A stretch of 8,527 nt of DNA from JAKEGK01 sp036507695 (GTDB taxonomy: Bacteria; Pseudomonadota; Gammaproteobacteria; SZUA-152): assembly GCA_036507695.1 (NCBI GenBank), contig DATCIR010000178.1:1-8527 (forward strand), given 5' to 3'. The stretch's first letter is position 1. Every line of letters begins with the position of its first letter. Positions 1 to 7,166 of the stretch are shown here, piece after piece. A model generated the notes under the pieces. It worked only from the letters and a program-made list of their open reading frames with translations. It ran no database searches and was not told where the DNA came from. Both the position numbers and the translations under genes were made by a program.

Positions 1-40
1 CCCCGCCGATAACGATAATGTCGTAAAATGCTTCAGCCAT
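1..40 (-). CDS. FAD-dependent oxidoreductase, N-terminus only (probable glycerol-3-phosphate dehydrogenase)
   Basis: Only the first 13 codons are present; the gene leaves the window at position 1. They read MAEAFYDIIVIGG, the start of a Rossmann beta-alpha-beta fold (D-I-I-V-I-G-G) typical of FAD- or NAD(P)-binding oxidoreductases. The start codon lies inside the end of the GDPD gene: the two share 8 bases (ATGGCTGA), so translation is probably coupled, and no good Shine-Dalgarno sequence precedes it. Following a kinase of glycerol-kinase type and a GDPD, the best guess is a membrane-associated GlpD-like enzyme that oxidises glycerol-3-phosphate to dihydroxyacetone phosphate. That assignment rests on context. 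Any flavoprotein of the same fold would look identical over 13 residues. Confidence 0.6.
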   Translation of the reverse strand, partial: MAEAFYDIIVIGG

Positions 41-812
41 CACAACGGCTTTTTTGAAAATCCGGCGCCGCTAACAATCCGCCGATGTCATTGGTTTCGA
101 TGAACGTGGCGCCCTTGGCAATCCATTTTTTCGCCGTGGCAGGATCATCCATCTCATACACCGCCCAGCGCCAGTTCGCTTCCGGCAGCATGGAAAGAGT
201 ATCCGGAATGCACTCATGATCCACGAACATATAGTCCGGTTCCAGTTGCGCGGCCCGCGTCAGGTTCTCTGTATTCCAGTGGTCGATCACCCAACCGCTG
301 CGCAGCCCGGTATGCGCTTTCACCCGCTGCATAATATCAAAATCAAAAGAAATAATAATGACCTGATCGCTCACGGCGCTGACCCTATCGACAATCGTGT
401 TAAATACCCGCTCGGCGCCAAATCTTCGAATACTGGCGCGCTTGATTTCCACAAACACCTGCCGCCGCGGCCAACGCTTCATTAACGCCAGCAACTCCGA
501 CAATGACGGAATGGGCACGCCGCCGTGTTGTGCACCAAACCTTGGCGCATAGTGCGCACTGATAGCATCCAATTGCGCCCGGCTCATATCCGTAATATTT
601 CCCGGTACACCGCAGACCCGCTGTAATTCCGAGTCATGGAACAGCACCGGCACACCATCCCGTGTCAGTTGCACATCACACTCCACATAGCAAGCGCCTG
701 CCCGAAACGCCTGCTCGATACTCAGCAAAGTATTTTCGGGGTAGCGCGCGCTAAAACCGCGATGCGCTACCAGTTGCGGAACCGCCGTGTGTGGATTTAT
801 ACGTTGCGCCAT
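33..812 (-). CDS. Glycerophosphodiester phosphodiesterase (GDPD family), cytosolic
   Basis: The 259-residue protein has the full GDPD signature. H17-R18-G19 is followed by P25-E26-N27-T28, the metal ligands E44 and D46 lie in VECDVQLTRDG, the second catalytic histidine is H59 (FHDS), and E122 and K124 lie in VFVEIK. The family hydrolyses glycerophosphodiesters such as glycerophosphocholine to glycerol-3-phosphate and an alcohol. There is no signal peptide and the length matches the short UgpQ type, so a cytosolic enzyme is expected. The C-terminal barrel strand reads ETNDIG where UgpQ-type proteins usually have a TD motif, a mild variation. The gene starts 19 bases after the kinase stop, with a weak GGGCGAG ribosome site, and its end overlaps the next gene by 8 bases. 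It is therefore the middle gene of an operon whose common product is glycerol-3-phosphate. Confidence 0.93.
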   Translation of the reverse strand: MAQRINPHTAVPQLVAHRGFSARYPENTLLSIEQAFRAGACYVECDVQLTRDGVPVLFHDSELQRVCGVPGNITDMSRAQLDAISAHYAPRFGAQHGGVPIPSLSELLALMKRWPRRQVFVEIKRASIRRFGAERVFNTIVDRVSAVSDQVIIISFDFDIMQRVKAHTGLRSGWVIDHWNTENLTRAAQLEPDYMFVDHECIPDTLSMLPEANWRWAVYEMDDPATAKKWIAKGATFIETNDIGGLLAAPDFQKSRCDG

Positions 813-831
813 AAAATACTCGCCCGGTTTG

Positions 832-2283
832 TTAGTAAGACGGAAAACGTTTTAGTTCTTCCTGCATGGCTTCATGCCAGCGGGCGAAACGTGATTGAAT
901 CGCAGGTTCAGGTTGAACCTGAAACCAGACACCGGCTTCAGACGTATGCCAGGGTTGCGGCATTCCGGCAGCCAGATACGCAACACCCATTGCGGTTGCT
1001 TCCCGTTGCAGCGGGCGATAGACCGGCACTTTCGCCAGGTTCGCCAGTTTCTGGCACGAGCCATCGCTATTGGACAGTCCTCCGGTCACTACGAGCGTTT
1101 TCACAGGCGCGTATTGCGCCTGCAATACGTGTAAATTCACCGCAATGAGAAACAAAATACTCTCCGCGACAGCCACGATTTTTTCTTCCGCTGTTCCTTC
1201 TCCAATAAATTTGCAGGGAAAATCCGGCACCCAATAGGGCGATCCAAGTCCCCCAACGCCATTCAGGAACAGCGGCGGATTGGCATGGCGTTGCAGCCAG
1301 TCGTCAAATTGCCGTTCCGCGTCTGCTCCGGAAATTCCCAGCGCGTCCTCCACTTCCATCAGTGCATTGGCCGCGCCATTCACCGTGCACTCAATAACAT
1401 AGTGGCTCTGCCGCTGCGATTGGTACACTACACTACACAATAGACGCGGAATATCTATTTTGCGAGTTCCGGTTGGACGCTGGATGAATACCCCGGTACC
1501 CATATTAATATAGACCGTTTCGTCCTCCGGCTGGCCAAACGCATACAGTGCCGCCGACTGATCGCCCGTCACCACGGTCAAAGGCACTCGATGATCCCCC
1601 ATCGCTATGTCACCATATAACGCGGTCGTGGCAACACAGCGGGGCAGGCAGTGGACAGGAATATCAAACAAGGATAACAGTTCGGGGTCCCAGTCTTTGC
1701 TGTCAATATTCCACAACAGAGTCCGCGATGCATTCGCGGGATCGGCCAGGTTTAGCGGTTGTTCCACCAGACGATACACGAGATAACTGGCTAGCGGGCC
1801 GAACGCCAGGCGATTGAGCCGGTAGGCTTCCTGGACATCGGCAAGATTATCGAGACACCATTTCAATTTACTCACGCCATAATGCGCCGTGATTAATAGT
1901 CCGGTTTTCTGGCGCACCCGTTGACGCTGCGGCTGGAATTGCTCAATCCATTGATACGCCCGCCGGTCTTGCCAGCTGATCGCCGGTGACAGCGCCTTGC
2001 CGGTGCGATTATCCCAACAGACAATATTGGACCGCTGGGTAGCCAGTCCGGCTGCACACACCTGGTCTATCTTGGCCTTCAATTGGCCGCCAATCTGGTC
2101 CAATACACGGCGCACCGACACCGCCAATTCTTCCGCATCCTGCTCAACCCAACCCAAGCGAGGATGCTCAACGCCTACCGCTTGTTGTGCCTGGGCGATA
2201 ATATTGGACTCAGCATCATAAACAATGGCGCGCGTCGATCCGCCACCCTGGTCAATCGCCAAATACCATTGCTGTCTCGTCAT
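832..2283 (-). CDS. FGGY-family carbohydrate kinase, glycerol-kinase-like
   Basis: The 483-residue protein is an FGGY kinase of the actin/hexokinase fold. The N-terminal phosphate loop is DQGGGSTRAI (D11-I20), and the catalytic base is D241 in TGDQSAAL, matching D245 of E. coli GlpK. An ATP-site GTG follows (MGTGVF, 261-266), and the C-terminal adenosine motif is VTGG. The stretch DPANASRTLLWNIDSKDWD (181-199) is very close to GlpK. Two glycerol contacts of GlpK look changed: R83-E84 becomes R84-S85 (TQRSN), and Y135 aligns with H134 (TAHYG). The substrate may therefore not be plain glycerol, although the linked GDPD and probable glycerol-3-phosphate dehydrogenase argue for a glycerol-like compound. 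It is the first gene of the minus-strand operon. The start is the only ATG that keeps the whole phosphate loop, but its ribosome site is poor. Confidence 0.9.
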   Translation of the reverse strand: MTRQQWYLAIDQGGGSTRAIVYDAESNIIAQAQQAVGVEHPRLGWVEQDAEELAVSVRRVLDQIGGQLKAKIDQVCAAGLATQRSNIVCWDNRTGKALSPAISWQDRRAYQWIEQFQPQRQRVRQKTGLLITAHYGVSKLKWCLDNLADVQEAYRLNRLAFGPLASYLVYRLVEQPLNLADPANASRTLLWNIDSKDWDPELLSLFDIPVHCLPRCVATTALYGDIAMGDHRVPLTVVTGDQSAALYAFGQPEDETVYINMGTGVFIQRPTGTRKIDIPRLLCSVVYQSQRQSHYVIECTVNGAANALMEVEDALGISGADAERQFDDWLQRHANPPLFLNGVGGLGSPYWVPDFPCKFIGEGTAEEKIVAVAESILFLIAVNLHVLQAQYAPVKTLVVTGGLSNSDGSCQKLANLAKVPVYRPLQREATAMGVAYLAAGMPQPWHTSEAGVWFQVQPEPAIQSRFARWHEAMQEELKRFPSY

Positions 2284-2303
2284 GGGAATTTAATGCCGCT
2301 GCC

Positions 2304-2333
2304 ATTGTAGGATTTTGCTATTTCAGCTCAGAA
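2304..2333 (-). promoter_or_regulatory. Candidate sigma-70 promoter for the kinase-GDPD operon
   Basis: Read on the minus strand, TACAAT (2309-2304) matches 5 of 6 bases of the -10 consensus. A weak TTCTGA (2333-2328) lies 18 bases upstream. Initiation would fall near 2297 and leave a leader of only about 14 bases. The -35 box is poor, so either an activator is needed or the call is wrong. Confidence 0.3.
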
Positions 2334-2370
2334 TTTCAGATTACGCCTTGTTTTAGGTTTAAGTGTAGTT

Positions 2371-2386
2371 CTACTTTGTTACTTTA
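2371..2386 (+). repeat. Left terminal inverted repeat of the MITE-like element
   Basis: This 16-bp arm is perfectly complementary to 2577-2592. Position 2370 also pairs with 2593, because the flanking AGTT begins with A on one side and ends with T on the other, so 17 bp match in total. Confidence 0.85.
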
Positions 2387-2576
2387 AATGGCCGTATGCA
2401 CGGCGCGGGAGGCGGAGGTGTCTGGCAAGACCGTTGGCGGCAGGGAGAAGGTGAGACCCGGAACGGGTCGAGAAGCTGGCCTGGGCCATGCCGCCATCGA
2501 GCCTGCAGGGATGCATTTACGGCGTGTCTTGCCAGACGCCTCCGCTTCCCGTGCGGGATTGTTCATAAACATAAAC

Positions 2577-2592
2577 TAAAGTAACAAAGTAG
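2577..2592 (-). repeat. Right terminal inverted repeat of the MITE-like element
   Basis: TAAAGTAACAAAGTAG is the exact reverse complement of the left arm at 2371-2386. It is followed at once by AGTT, the same four bases that precede the left arm. Confidence 0.85.
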
Positions 2593-2866
2593 AGTTAGTT
2601 AAGACGCGTTCTCACTACCGTGTTCCCCCCAAAAATATTTGCGCATTTACAGCCACTTAATGTAATTCGCAGAAATACCCTGGCCTTACACCGCCCATGG
2701 CGAATCCCGTTGACCGCACTGAATTTTTCAATCGGAACGTGATAACCGGTTGAATAAAATATGGAAAAAGGCGGAAACAACAGGCCGGTCCGACACCGTG
2801 GAGCATAAAGATCTGCGTTAAAGCGCCGTTACATAATATAGTCGTAAACCCGTTTTCCGCGTAGCC

Positions 2867-2884
2867 GCCACCCTAACGGGTGGC
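2867..2884 (+). promoter_or_regulatory. Leader hairpin upstream of the Hpt/HD-GYP gene
   Basis: GCCACCC-TAAC-GGGTGGC forms a perfect 7-bp, GC-rich stem with a 4-base loop. It ends 36 bases before the start codon. No U-tract follows, so it is not a standard terminator. It may stabilise the mRNA or be a protein-binding site. Confidence 0.4.
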
Positions 2885-2910
2885 TGCAACGGCAAGTTGA
2901 AGCGTTGAGC

Positions 2911-2914
2911 AAGG
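2911..2914 (+). promoter_or_regulatory. Ribosome binding site of the Hpt/HD-GYP gene
   Basis: AAGG lies six bases before the ATG at 2921 and supports that start. It is a short but well-placed Shine-Dalgarno sequence. Confidence 0.5.
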
Positions 2915-2920
2915 CACATC

Positions 2921-4066
2921 ATGTCTAACCTGAATATTAAAATTTCCATTGATGACGAGATCATCACCGACTATCGGGAAAACTTCGCGGACCAGTATGA
3001 GGTCGCGGCAAACTGTATTTTGCAACTGGAAAATACTCCAAACAACGCGGAGGCGATTCACGCCATGTTCCGCGCCCTGCATACCATCAAGGGCAATTCC
3101 AATCTATGCCGCCTGGATATCCTGACCAAGTTTTCCCACGCCGTGGAAGAAATCACCGTGGCTATTCGCCAGAATGAATTAACATATACCCCGCAGCTTG
3201 GCGAAGTGATTTTATTGTGCCTCGACAAAATCAAGGAAGTCAGTGAGGACCTGTTTAATCGCCGTGATGTCGACACGGAATTATTGGATGAAATTGAAAA
3301 TATCCTGTTATCCGTCAGCCAAAATCCGCAAAAGAATATCGACCAAAAAGCATCCCGGATTATTTCGCTCATCGCCAACCGCGCCATTATCGGGGATAAT
3401 CTGGCGGTATATGGCGTTGAGCAGCTTGATTCCAGCCAGCCAGCGCAAAATTCCGATACCGAAATTAAACCGCCACAGGACAAAATAAACAGCCTGGATT
3501 ATTTCCAGCAACTTACGCTGTTGCTCGAATCCAAATTTCCTTACTGGAAAGGCCGCTCACGGCGCACCATGCCATTGGCGATCGGATTAAACCAAATGAT
3601 GGGCAACGCCGAAGATCCAATACAGCTTAAAGCGGCAATCTATATGCATGACATTTCATTTGCATTCCTGGACGAGCAAATGTGGCAAAAGCAGGCCAGA
3701 TTCGACGCGAATGAAATGGCCCAAATGCGGCAGCACCCGGTACTTTCGGCAAAGTTGCTGGAGATTATTCCCGGATGGGAAGATGCGGTGCAGATCGTGC
3801 TGCAGCATCATGAACGCTGGGATGGCACAGGCTACCCCAATGGCGTCAAGGGAGATCAGATCCGTGCCGGCGCCCAACTGCTTGCCGTAGTGGATGCGTT
3901 TGAATCCATGACCCATGCGCGTCCGGATCGCCATTACAAACGCTCAACACTGCGCGCCATGACGGAAATAAACAACTGCAGTGGGGCCCAGTTCTCACCC
4001 CATGTTACATCCTTGTTCAACGCAGTGGTCAAGGATACCCTGGCGCAGCGCAAGAAAACATCGTAA
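2921..4066 (+). CDS. Hpt domain fused to a divergent HD-GYP domain
   Basis: The 381-residue cytosolic protein joins two signalling modules. Residues about 10-125 form an Hpt helical bundle with the phosphoacceptor motif FRALHTIKGNS, where H54 is the expected phosphorylated histidine. A linker rich in Gln, Asn and Ser (about 135-190) leads to an HD-GYP domain at about 195-375. It keeps H243-D244, H272, the H296-H297 pair in HHERWDGTGYP, and D325 (VVDAFES). HD-GYP proteins typically hydrolyse cyclic-di-GMP. Here the usual HDIGK reads HDISF, and the early helix that normally supplies another histidine ligand reads GRSRRTMPLA without one, so metal binding may be altered. Hpt domains pass phosphate between hybrid kinases and receivers, so a partner elsewhere probably controls the HD-GYP part. 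The gene stands alone, convergent with the DUF1631 gene. Confidence 0.85.
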   Translation: MSNLNIKISIDDEIITDYRENFADQYEVAANCILQLENTPNNAEAIHAMFRALHTIKGNSNLCRLDILTKFSHAVEEITVAIRQNELTYTPQLGEVILLCLDKIKEVSEDLFNRRDVDTELLDEIENILLSVSQNPQKNIDQKASRIISLIANRAIIGDNLAVYGVEQLDSSQPAQNSDTEIKPPQDKINSLDYFQQLTLLLESKFPYWKGRSRRTMPLAIGLNQMMGNAEDPIQLKAAIYMHDISFAFLDEQMWQKQARFDANEMAQMRQHPVLSAKLLEIIPGWEDAVQIVLQHHERWDGTGYPNGVKGDQIRAGAQLLAVVDAFESMTHARPDRHYKRSTLRAMTEINNCSGAQFSPHVTSLFNAVVKDTLAQRKKTS

Positions 4067-4183
4067 AAAATTTACCCGATTAACGCCTGAGGCAACAGCA
4101 CCGCCAATCCTGCCGCAATAATAGTTATTGATCTAATCCCAGCAAACGACAGCTAACCTGCGGGTATCACCGGTCCCTGCGTA
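4067..4183. other. Convergent intergenic gap without a clear terminator
   Basis: This 117-base stretch separates the 3' ends of two convergent genes. The only clean hairpin is the AT-rich CAATAA-TAG-TTATTG (4116-4130). It is weak and has no T-run suited to either direction. I see no strong intrinsic terminator, so transcripts may overlap or end by Rho. Confidence 0.5.
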
Positions 4184-6499
4184 TCACGAATTTGACGTCA
4201 GCAGATTGTTCGCGCTCTGCATGTATTTCGTCATGGCGCCAACAACGGCATTGATGGCCCGGTCCAGCAAAGGCAATTCTTTGACTATGGCCGCGCCGCC
4301 ACTGTCCAGGCGTTTGATCAAATCATCCATCGCAATATCGGCAACCAGACGATAACGCCGGTCCACAAAGGTATAGTCGCCGGTAAAATCACACCTCCAG
4401 GACAGTTTGCCGCGCTTGGTTTTATCGTCATTAAAAAACTCAACCCAGGTTCCCATTTCCATATCGCGAACCACCGGGTGATTTATACTGCGTTTGGCTT
4501 CGGCTGAAAGTTTGATTTGCGTAAAATCATCACTTACTGAGAAATACTCGAAGTCACCCAACTCCGCTGCAAATGGATTACCTTCGGATTCGGACTCAGG
4601 ATCCTCGTCATTGGCATCACCCTTGACCGGTGCTTGTCCTTTAGTCCGGGGTGAAAAGTCCGTGGTCCCCTTCAGGCATTTCAGGTGCAAGGTTTCTAAC
4701 TGATCCAGAAATTCCTGAATAAACTTCTGGTCAACGGAAATCAGTTTCAATCCTTCCTGCAGCCGCTTAATAATCCTGGGAATCGACCGCGTCAGCGCCT
4801 GTTTTTCACTGGTCATCAGCTTTGGCTGGACGCTCCAGACCAAGTCATTAATAACGTCCAGGCACGCCGACCACATAGGGCCCTTACAACCATGACGCAT
4901 GCCAACCATGGTAAGCACGTCTTTCCATTTGCCGACCAGCAGATCATAAACCAGCTTGGGTACACGATATTCACGAATGCGGGACTCAATTTCGTCCGAG
5001 ACTTTTTGTTTGGTCTGTTCCAGCAGTTTTTCCGAGCGCCGGTTATCCTGCAGTTCCGTATCCACGAAGTTTTTGAACTCTTCCAGCAGTTCATCAAATA
5101 TACCCACGGTGGTCTGGAACTCGGCCAACACCCGGTTAACCACATATTCCACTTTATGGAATATTAAATCGTCTTCACCCTGTTCCGAGGAACCAAGTGC
5201 CGTTCCGGCGTAAGCCAGCTCGTTTAACAACAGGCGTGCCGGGTGACTTTGCTGGTCGAAAAATTTCTTGTCGAGAATGGCTACTTTAATAACGGGAATC
5301 TGCAGGCGCGCAATCTCGGCGCGAATCCTGTCAGACAGGGTTTTGTCTTCCAGGATAAACTCAAACATCATGCTGACAATGTCGATGACATCCGATTGTT
5401 CATTTTCAATCGCCTTGCCGTGCCCGTCTTCCCGGTCTTTGCCCAGGGCGCTGAGTAAATTGTTCTTGATCTCTTCCACCGATGCATATCGGGGTAAAGC
5501 TCCTACATTGAGAAAGTCGCTCTGTAGCGCGGTAAGACCGGACAACACATCATCAGCGACATAAAATCCGCCACCTCCGCCGCCACCCGGACCAGCCGCC
5601 GCCGGTTGCGCGCCGGTATGATCCAGACCCTGCGGATTAGACTGGCCACGATGCATCGAAAGCAACTGGCGCAACGAATCAAAGGAGACTTCCTGGGTGG
5701 TTTCCGCGCTGGTTTGGCTATGTTTTGGAGCTGCGGCAGCTTGTTGCGGATTGTCCTGCGCCGGCCTTGTTTTGGCTTCCTGAGCCTGTGACTTAACCGG
5801 CCCCTTGAATTTAAGGGTTGGAAGCACGCCTGCCGCAAGCAACATATCGTTGATTTCGCGGTACATCGGTTCCAACTGACTGGCAACCTGCTTTTCAAAC
5901 AGCTTGTAGACAATCAGCTTGATTTCCAGCGCGATACTGAGTTTTTCAACACACTGCGCAAACGCGCGGCAAATATTATCCGGTGATACGGGATTGCACT
6001 CCGACGTAATTTCCGCATTTTTAACGACATGATTTATGCGCTGCACAATCGCGGATAGATATTCGCGGTACAGGCCAGACGACTTTTCAATCGTATTAGT
6101 CACCGCCAGTGACTCTTCAAGGTCGTCTTCTTCCACAAGACTCAGACTAGAGAATGAAAAATCCTGAGCCGCGGCCGCAGCGCTATTGTCTTTATTAACT
6201 CCTTTCAACGCATCGCTAAAATACTTATCAAATGCCTGAAAGTAGTGTTGGGCGGCGGCTTTTTTCTCCAGGCGCAACTGACGCATGGCGTCGAAGTAAA
6301 GGGTTTGCTTCTCATTACTGTCCGCTTTATTCGCGTACTCAAACATATTGTCATCAATACTGGAAAACAACGACTGAATATGTTTTTGCAAGTGCTTGAG
6401 ACTGATGTCCCTTACTGACTGTATCAGCGGCGGCATTTCACCCGCTGCAGATGGCACATTGATGGTAAATTCTTCCGCAAGATTTTTTTTCTCTGACAT
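4184..6499 (-). CDS. DUF1631 family protein
   Basis: The 771-residue protein matches the DUF1631 family, whose members are sometimes mislabelled thymidine phosphorylase. Typical family features are the N-terminal LFSSIDDNMFEYANKA segment followed by QTLYFDAMRQLRLEK (about 44-77), and the C-terminal block GTWVEFF...KLSWRCDFTGDYTFVDRR (about 683-715). That block looks like a small beta-barrel and somewhat resembles PilZ-type domains, but the classic cyclic-di-GMP motifs (RxxxR, D/NxSxxG) are absent. A low-complexity Ala/Gln/Pro linker (about 235-315) contains seven consecutive glycines (305-311). The rest looks helical and charged. No signal peptide or membrane segment is visible, so it is probably cytosolic. 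Its molecular function is not established. No strong ribosome site precedes the ATG. Its neighbours are a lipoprotein upstream on the same strand and a convergent Hpt/HD-GYP gene. Confidence 0.85.
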   Translation of the reverse strand: MSEKKNLAEEFTINVPSAAGEMPPLIQSVRDISLKHLQKHIQSLFSSIDDNMFEYANKADSNEKQTLYFDAMRQLRLEKKAAAQHYFQAFDKYFSDALKGVNKDNSAAAAAQDFSFSSLSLVEEDDLEESLAVTNTIEKSSGLYREYLSAIVQRINHVVKNAEITSECNPVSPDNICRAFAQCVEKLSIALEIKLIVYKLFEKQVASQLEPMYREINDMLLAAGVLPTLKFKGPVKSQAQEAKTRPAQDNPQQAAAAPKHSQTSAETTQEVSFDSLRQLLSMHRGQSNPQGLDHTGAQPAAAGPGGGGGGGFYVADDVLSGLTALQSDFLNVGALPRYASVEEIKNNLLSALGKDREDGHGKAIENEQSDVIDIVSMMFEFILEDKTLSDRIRAEIARLQIPVIKVAILDKKFFDQQSHPARLLLNELAYAGTALGSSEQGEDDLIFHKVEYVVNRVLAEFQTTVGIFDELLEEFKNFVDTELQDNRRSEKLLEQTKQKVSDEIESRIREYRVPKLVYDLLVGKWKDVLTMVGMRHGCKGPMWSACLDVINDLVWSVQPKLMTSEKQALTRSIPRIIKRLQEGLKLISVDQKFIQEFLDQLETLHLKCLKGTTDFSPRTKGQAPVKGDANDEDPESESEGNPFAAELGDFEYFSVSDDFTQIKLSAEAKRSINHPVVRDMEMGTWVEFFNDDKTKRGKLSWRCDFTGDYTFVDRRYRLVADIAMDDLIKRLDSGGAAIVKELPLLDRAINAVVGAMTKYMQSANNLLTSNS

Positions 6500-6808
6500 A
6501 TCGTTGCAATTATTTTTGATGTAAACGCCATGGCTGGTTTGTTCAGCGCCTGGTTATCCGTACTTAATAGCCTGGAACACACTGTTAGATTAATCAGCGG
6601 CCACAAACCGGAATTTAGTGTGATGTGGTTCTCAAAATCGGCCGCTCACCGCGGGAAATCAAGCAGTATTTTTAGTAATATATTCTTTAGTGAAATGAAA
6701 TTTGCAATTTAAGAGAAGGTGGCACGGCGCCGGAAGACATGCCGCTCAGCTGCAAAACCGTTGGTCAACAGTCAAAGCTGGAATTTACAGAATGAAAATT
6801 AACTACAA
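6500..6808. other. Intergenic region between the lipoprotein and DUF1631 genes
   Basis: I see no gene in these 309 bases. A 60-codon open frame on the plus strand has no family resemblance and no ribosome site. AGCGGCC (6596-6602) pairs with GGCCGCT (6640-6646), and CCAC/GTGG just inside could extend the stem around a loop of about 25 bases. This is a possible structured site, not a standard terminator. The DUF1631 promoter must lie here, but no convincing boxes stand out. The gap suggests that the two minus-strand genes are not one tight operon. Confidence 0.45.
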
Positions 6809-7162
6809 CTAACGCGCCTGGCCCTGCCTGGCCCTGACTACATACGCGATTTCTTCTTTTAAGATTTCTTCATCCACCTTTTTTTCGAAGTTCTCGCGCC
6901 AGCCTTTCGGGTAGTCTTTTAACATGGCGTGTTTTGAAGTTTTGCAGAGGTCCATGGAATCCCTGACGATTGCCTCGGGATCGCGGTTCTCGTTAATCCG
7001 CTGGCTGGTCGCTTTAGATACGCACTGCTTGTAAGTATCGACCGCGGAATTACGAAGCTGTGTATCCGGTAAAATCAGTTCTTTTTCGGTAGCGCAGGCA
7101 GTTAAAAATACCAAACCACATACGATCACCCATTGCCTGGAAATATTCGCTATAAAACCCAT
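6809..7162 (-). CDS. Small predicted outer-membrane lipoprotein, unknown function
   Basis: With the start at 7162 the protein has 117 residues. This start is preferred over an upstream ATG at 7228 because GAGGTGG (7173-7167) sits at ideal spacing and the protein then begins with a proper type II signal peptide: R9, a hydrophobic core WVIVCGLVFL, and the lipobox L20-T21-A22-C23. Alanine after the cysteine, rather than aspartate, predicts transfer to the outer membrane. The mature part is charged and mostly helical, with two further cysteines (CVSK and LCKTS) that could form a disulfide in the periplasm, and a KKVDEEILKEE helix near the end. I recognise no family. The last codons come from a 10-bp tandem duplication that sets the final residues and the stop. 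Confidence 0.75.
   Translation of the reverse strand: MGFIANISRQWVIVCGLVFLTACATEKELILPDTQLRNSAVDTYKQCVSKATSQRINENRDPEAIVRDSMDLCKTSKHAMLKDYPKGWRENFEKKVDEEILKEEIAYVVRARQGQAR
6816..6835. repeat. Perfect 2 x 10-bp tandem duplication in the lipoprotein 3' end
   Basis: GCCTGGCCCT is repeated twice without change. Because 10 is not a multiple of 3, the second copy shifts the frame of the final codons and gives the tail RARQGQAR before a TAG. Removing one copy would give an RARRVSCS tail ending at a TAA a few bases further on. Confidence 0.8.
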
Positions 7163-7166
7163 CAAA

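Larger units (their letters stand above)
2371..2592. mobile_element. MITE-like non-coding element with 16-bp perfect terminal inverted repeats
   Basis: The ends are perfect inverted repeats of 16 bp, CTACTTTGTTACTTTA and its complement, and AGTT directly flanks both ends (2367-2370 and 2593-2596) as a possible target duplication. Inside them is a second pair of arms (2412-2431 and 2526-2545, 19 of 20 bases complementary) built around TCTGGCAAGAC. The core holds TGGCGGCA/TGCCGCCA (2435-2442 with 2489-2496) and the hairpin GACCCG-GAA-CGGGTC (2455-2469). No transposase is encoded. Short open frames of about 60 codons exist on both strands but follow the palindromic GC-rich composition. The element is much more GC-rich than the AT-rich DNA on both sides. 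Size, structure and lack of coding fit a miniature inverted-repeat element mobilised in trans. A REP/BIME-type palindromic repeat is the alternative. Confidence 0.65.
2597..2920. other. Non-coding leader region upstream of the Hpt/HD-GYP gene
   Basis: No convincing gene lies here. A 61-codon open frame on the minus strand has no ribosome site and no recognisable product. The sequence CATAATATA around 2832-2840 could be a -10 box (CATAAT, 5 of 6), but I see no matching -35 box, so a promoter for the downstream gene can only be suggested. A short GC-rich hairpin sits close to the start codon and is listed separately. Confidence 0.4.

Noticed and set aside
636..1148. 170-codon open frame on the plus strand
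   Set aside because: It lies opposite the GDPD and kinase genes, whose conserved motifs show that the minus strand is the coding one.
2384..2584. Three open frames of about 62 codons on both strands inside the inverted-repeat element
   Set aside because: They overlap each other on both strands, follow the palindromic GC-rich sequence, and have no ribosome sites or family resemblance.
2595..2780. 61-codon minus-strand frame in the leader region
   Set aside because: It has no ribosome site, no recognisable protein features, and begins in AT-rich intergenic DNA.
4116..4130. Bidirectional terminator between the convergent genes
   Set aside because: The stem is six weak pairs, mostly A-T, without a following T-run.
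4184..6499. Thymidine phosphorylase, a label often given to this family
   Set aside because: The protein shows no nucleoside phosphorylase motif. The label is probably a carried-over misannotation of DUF1631.
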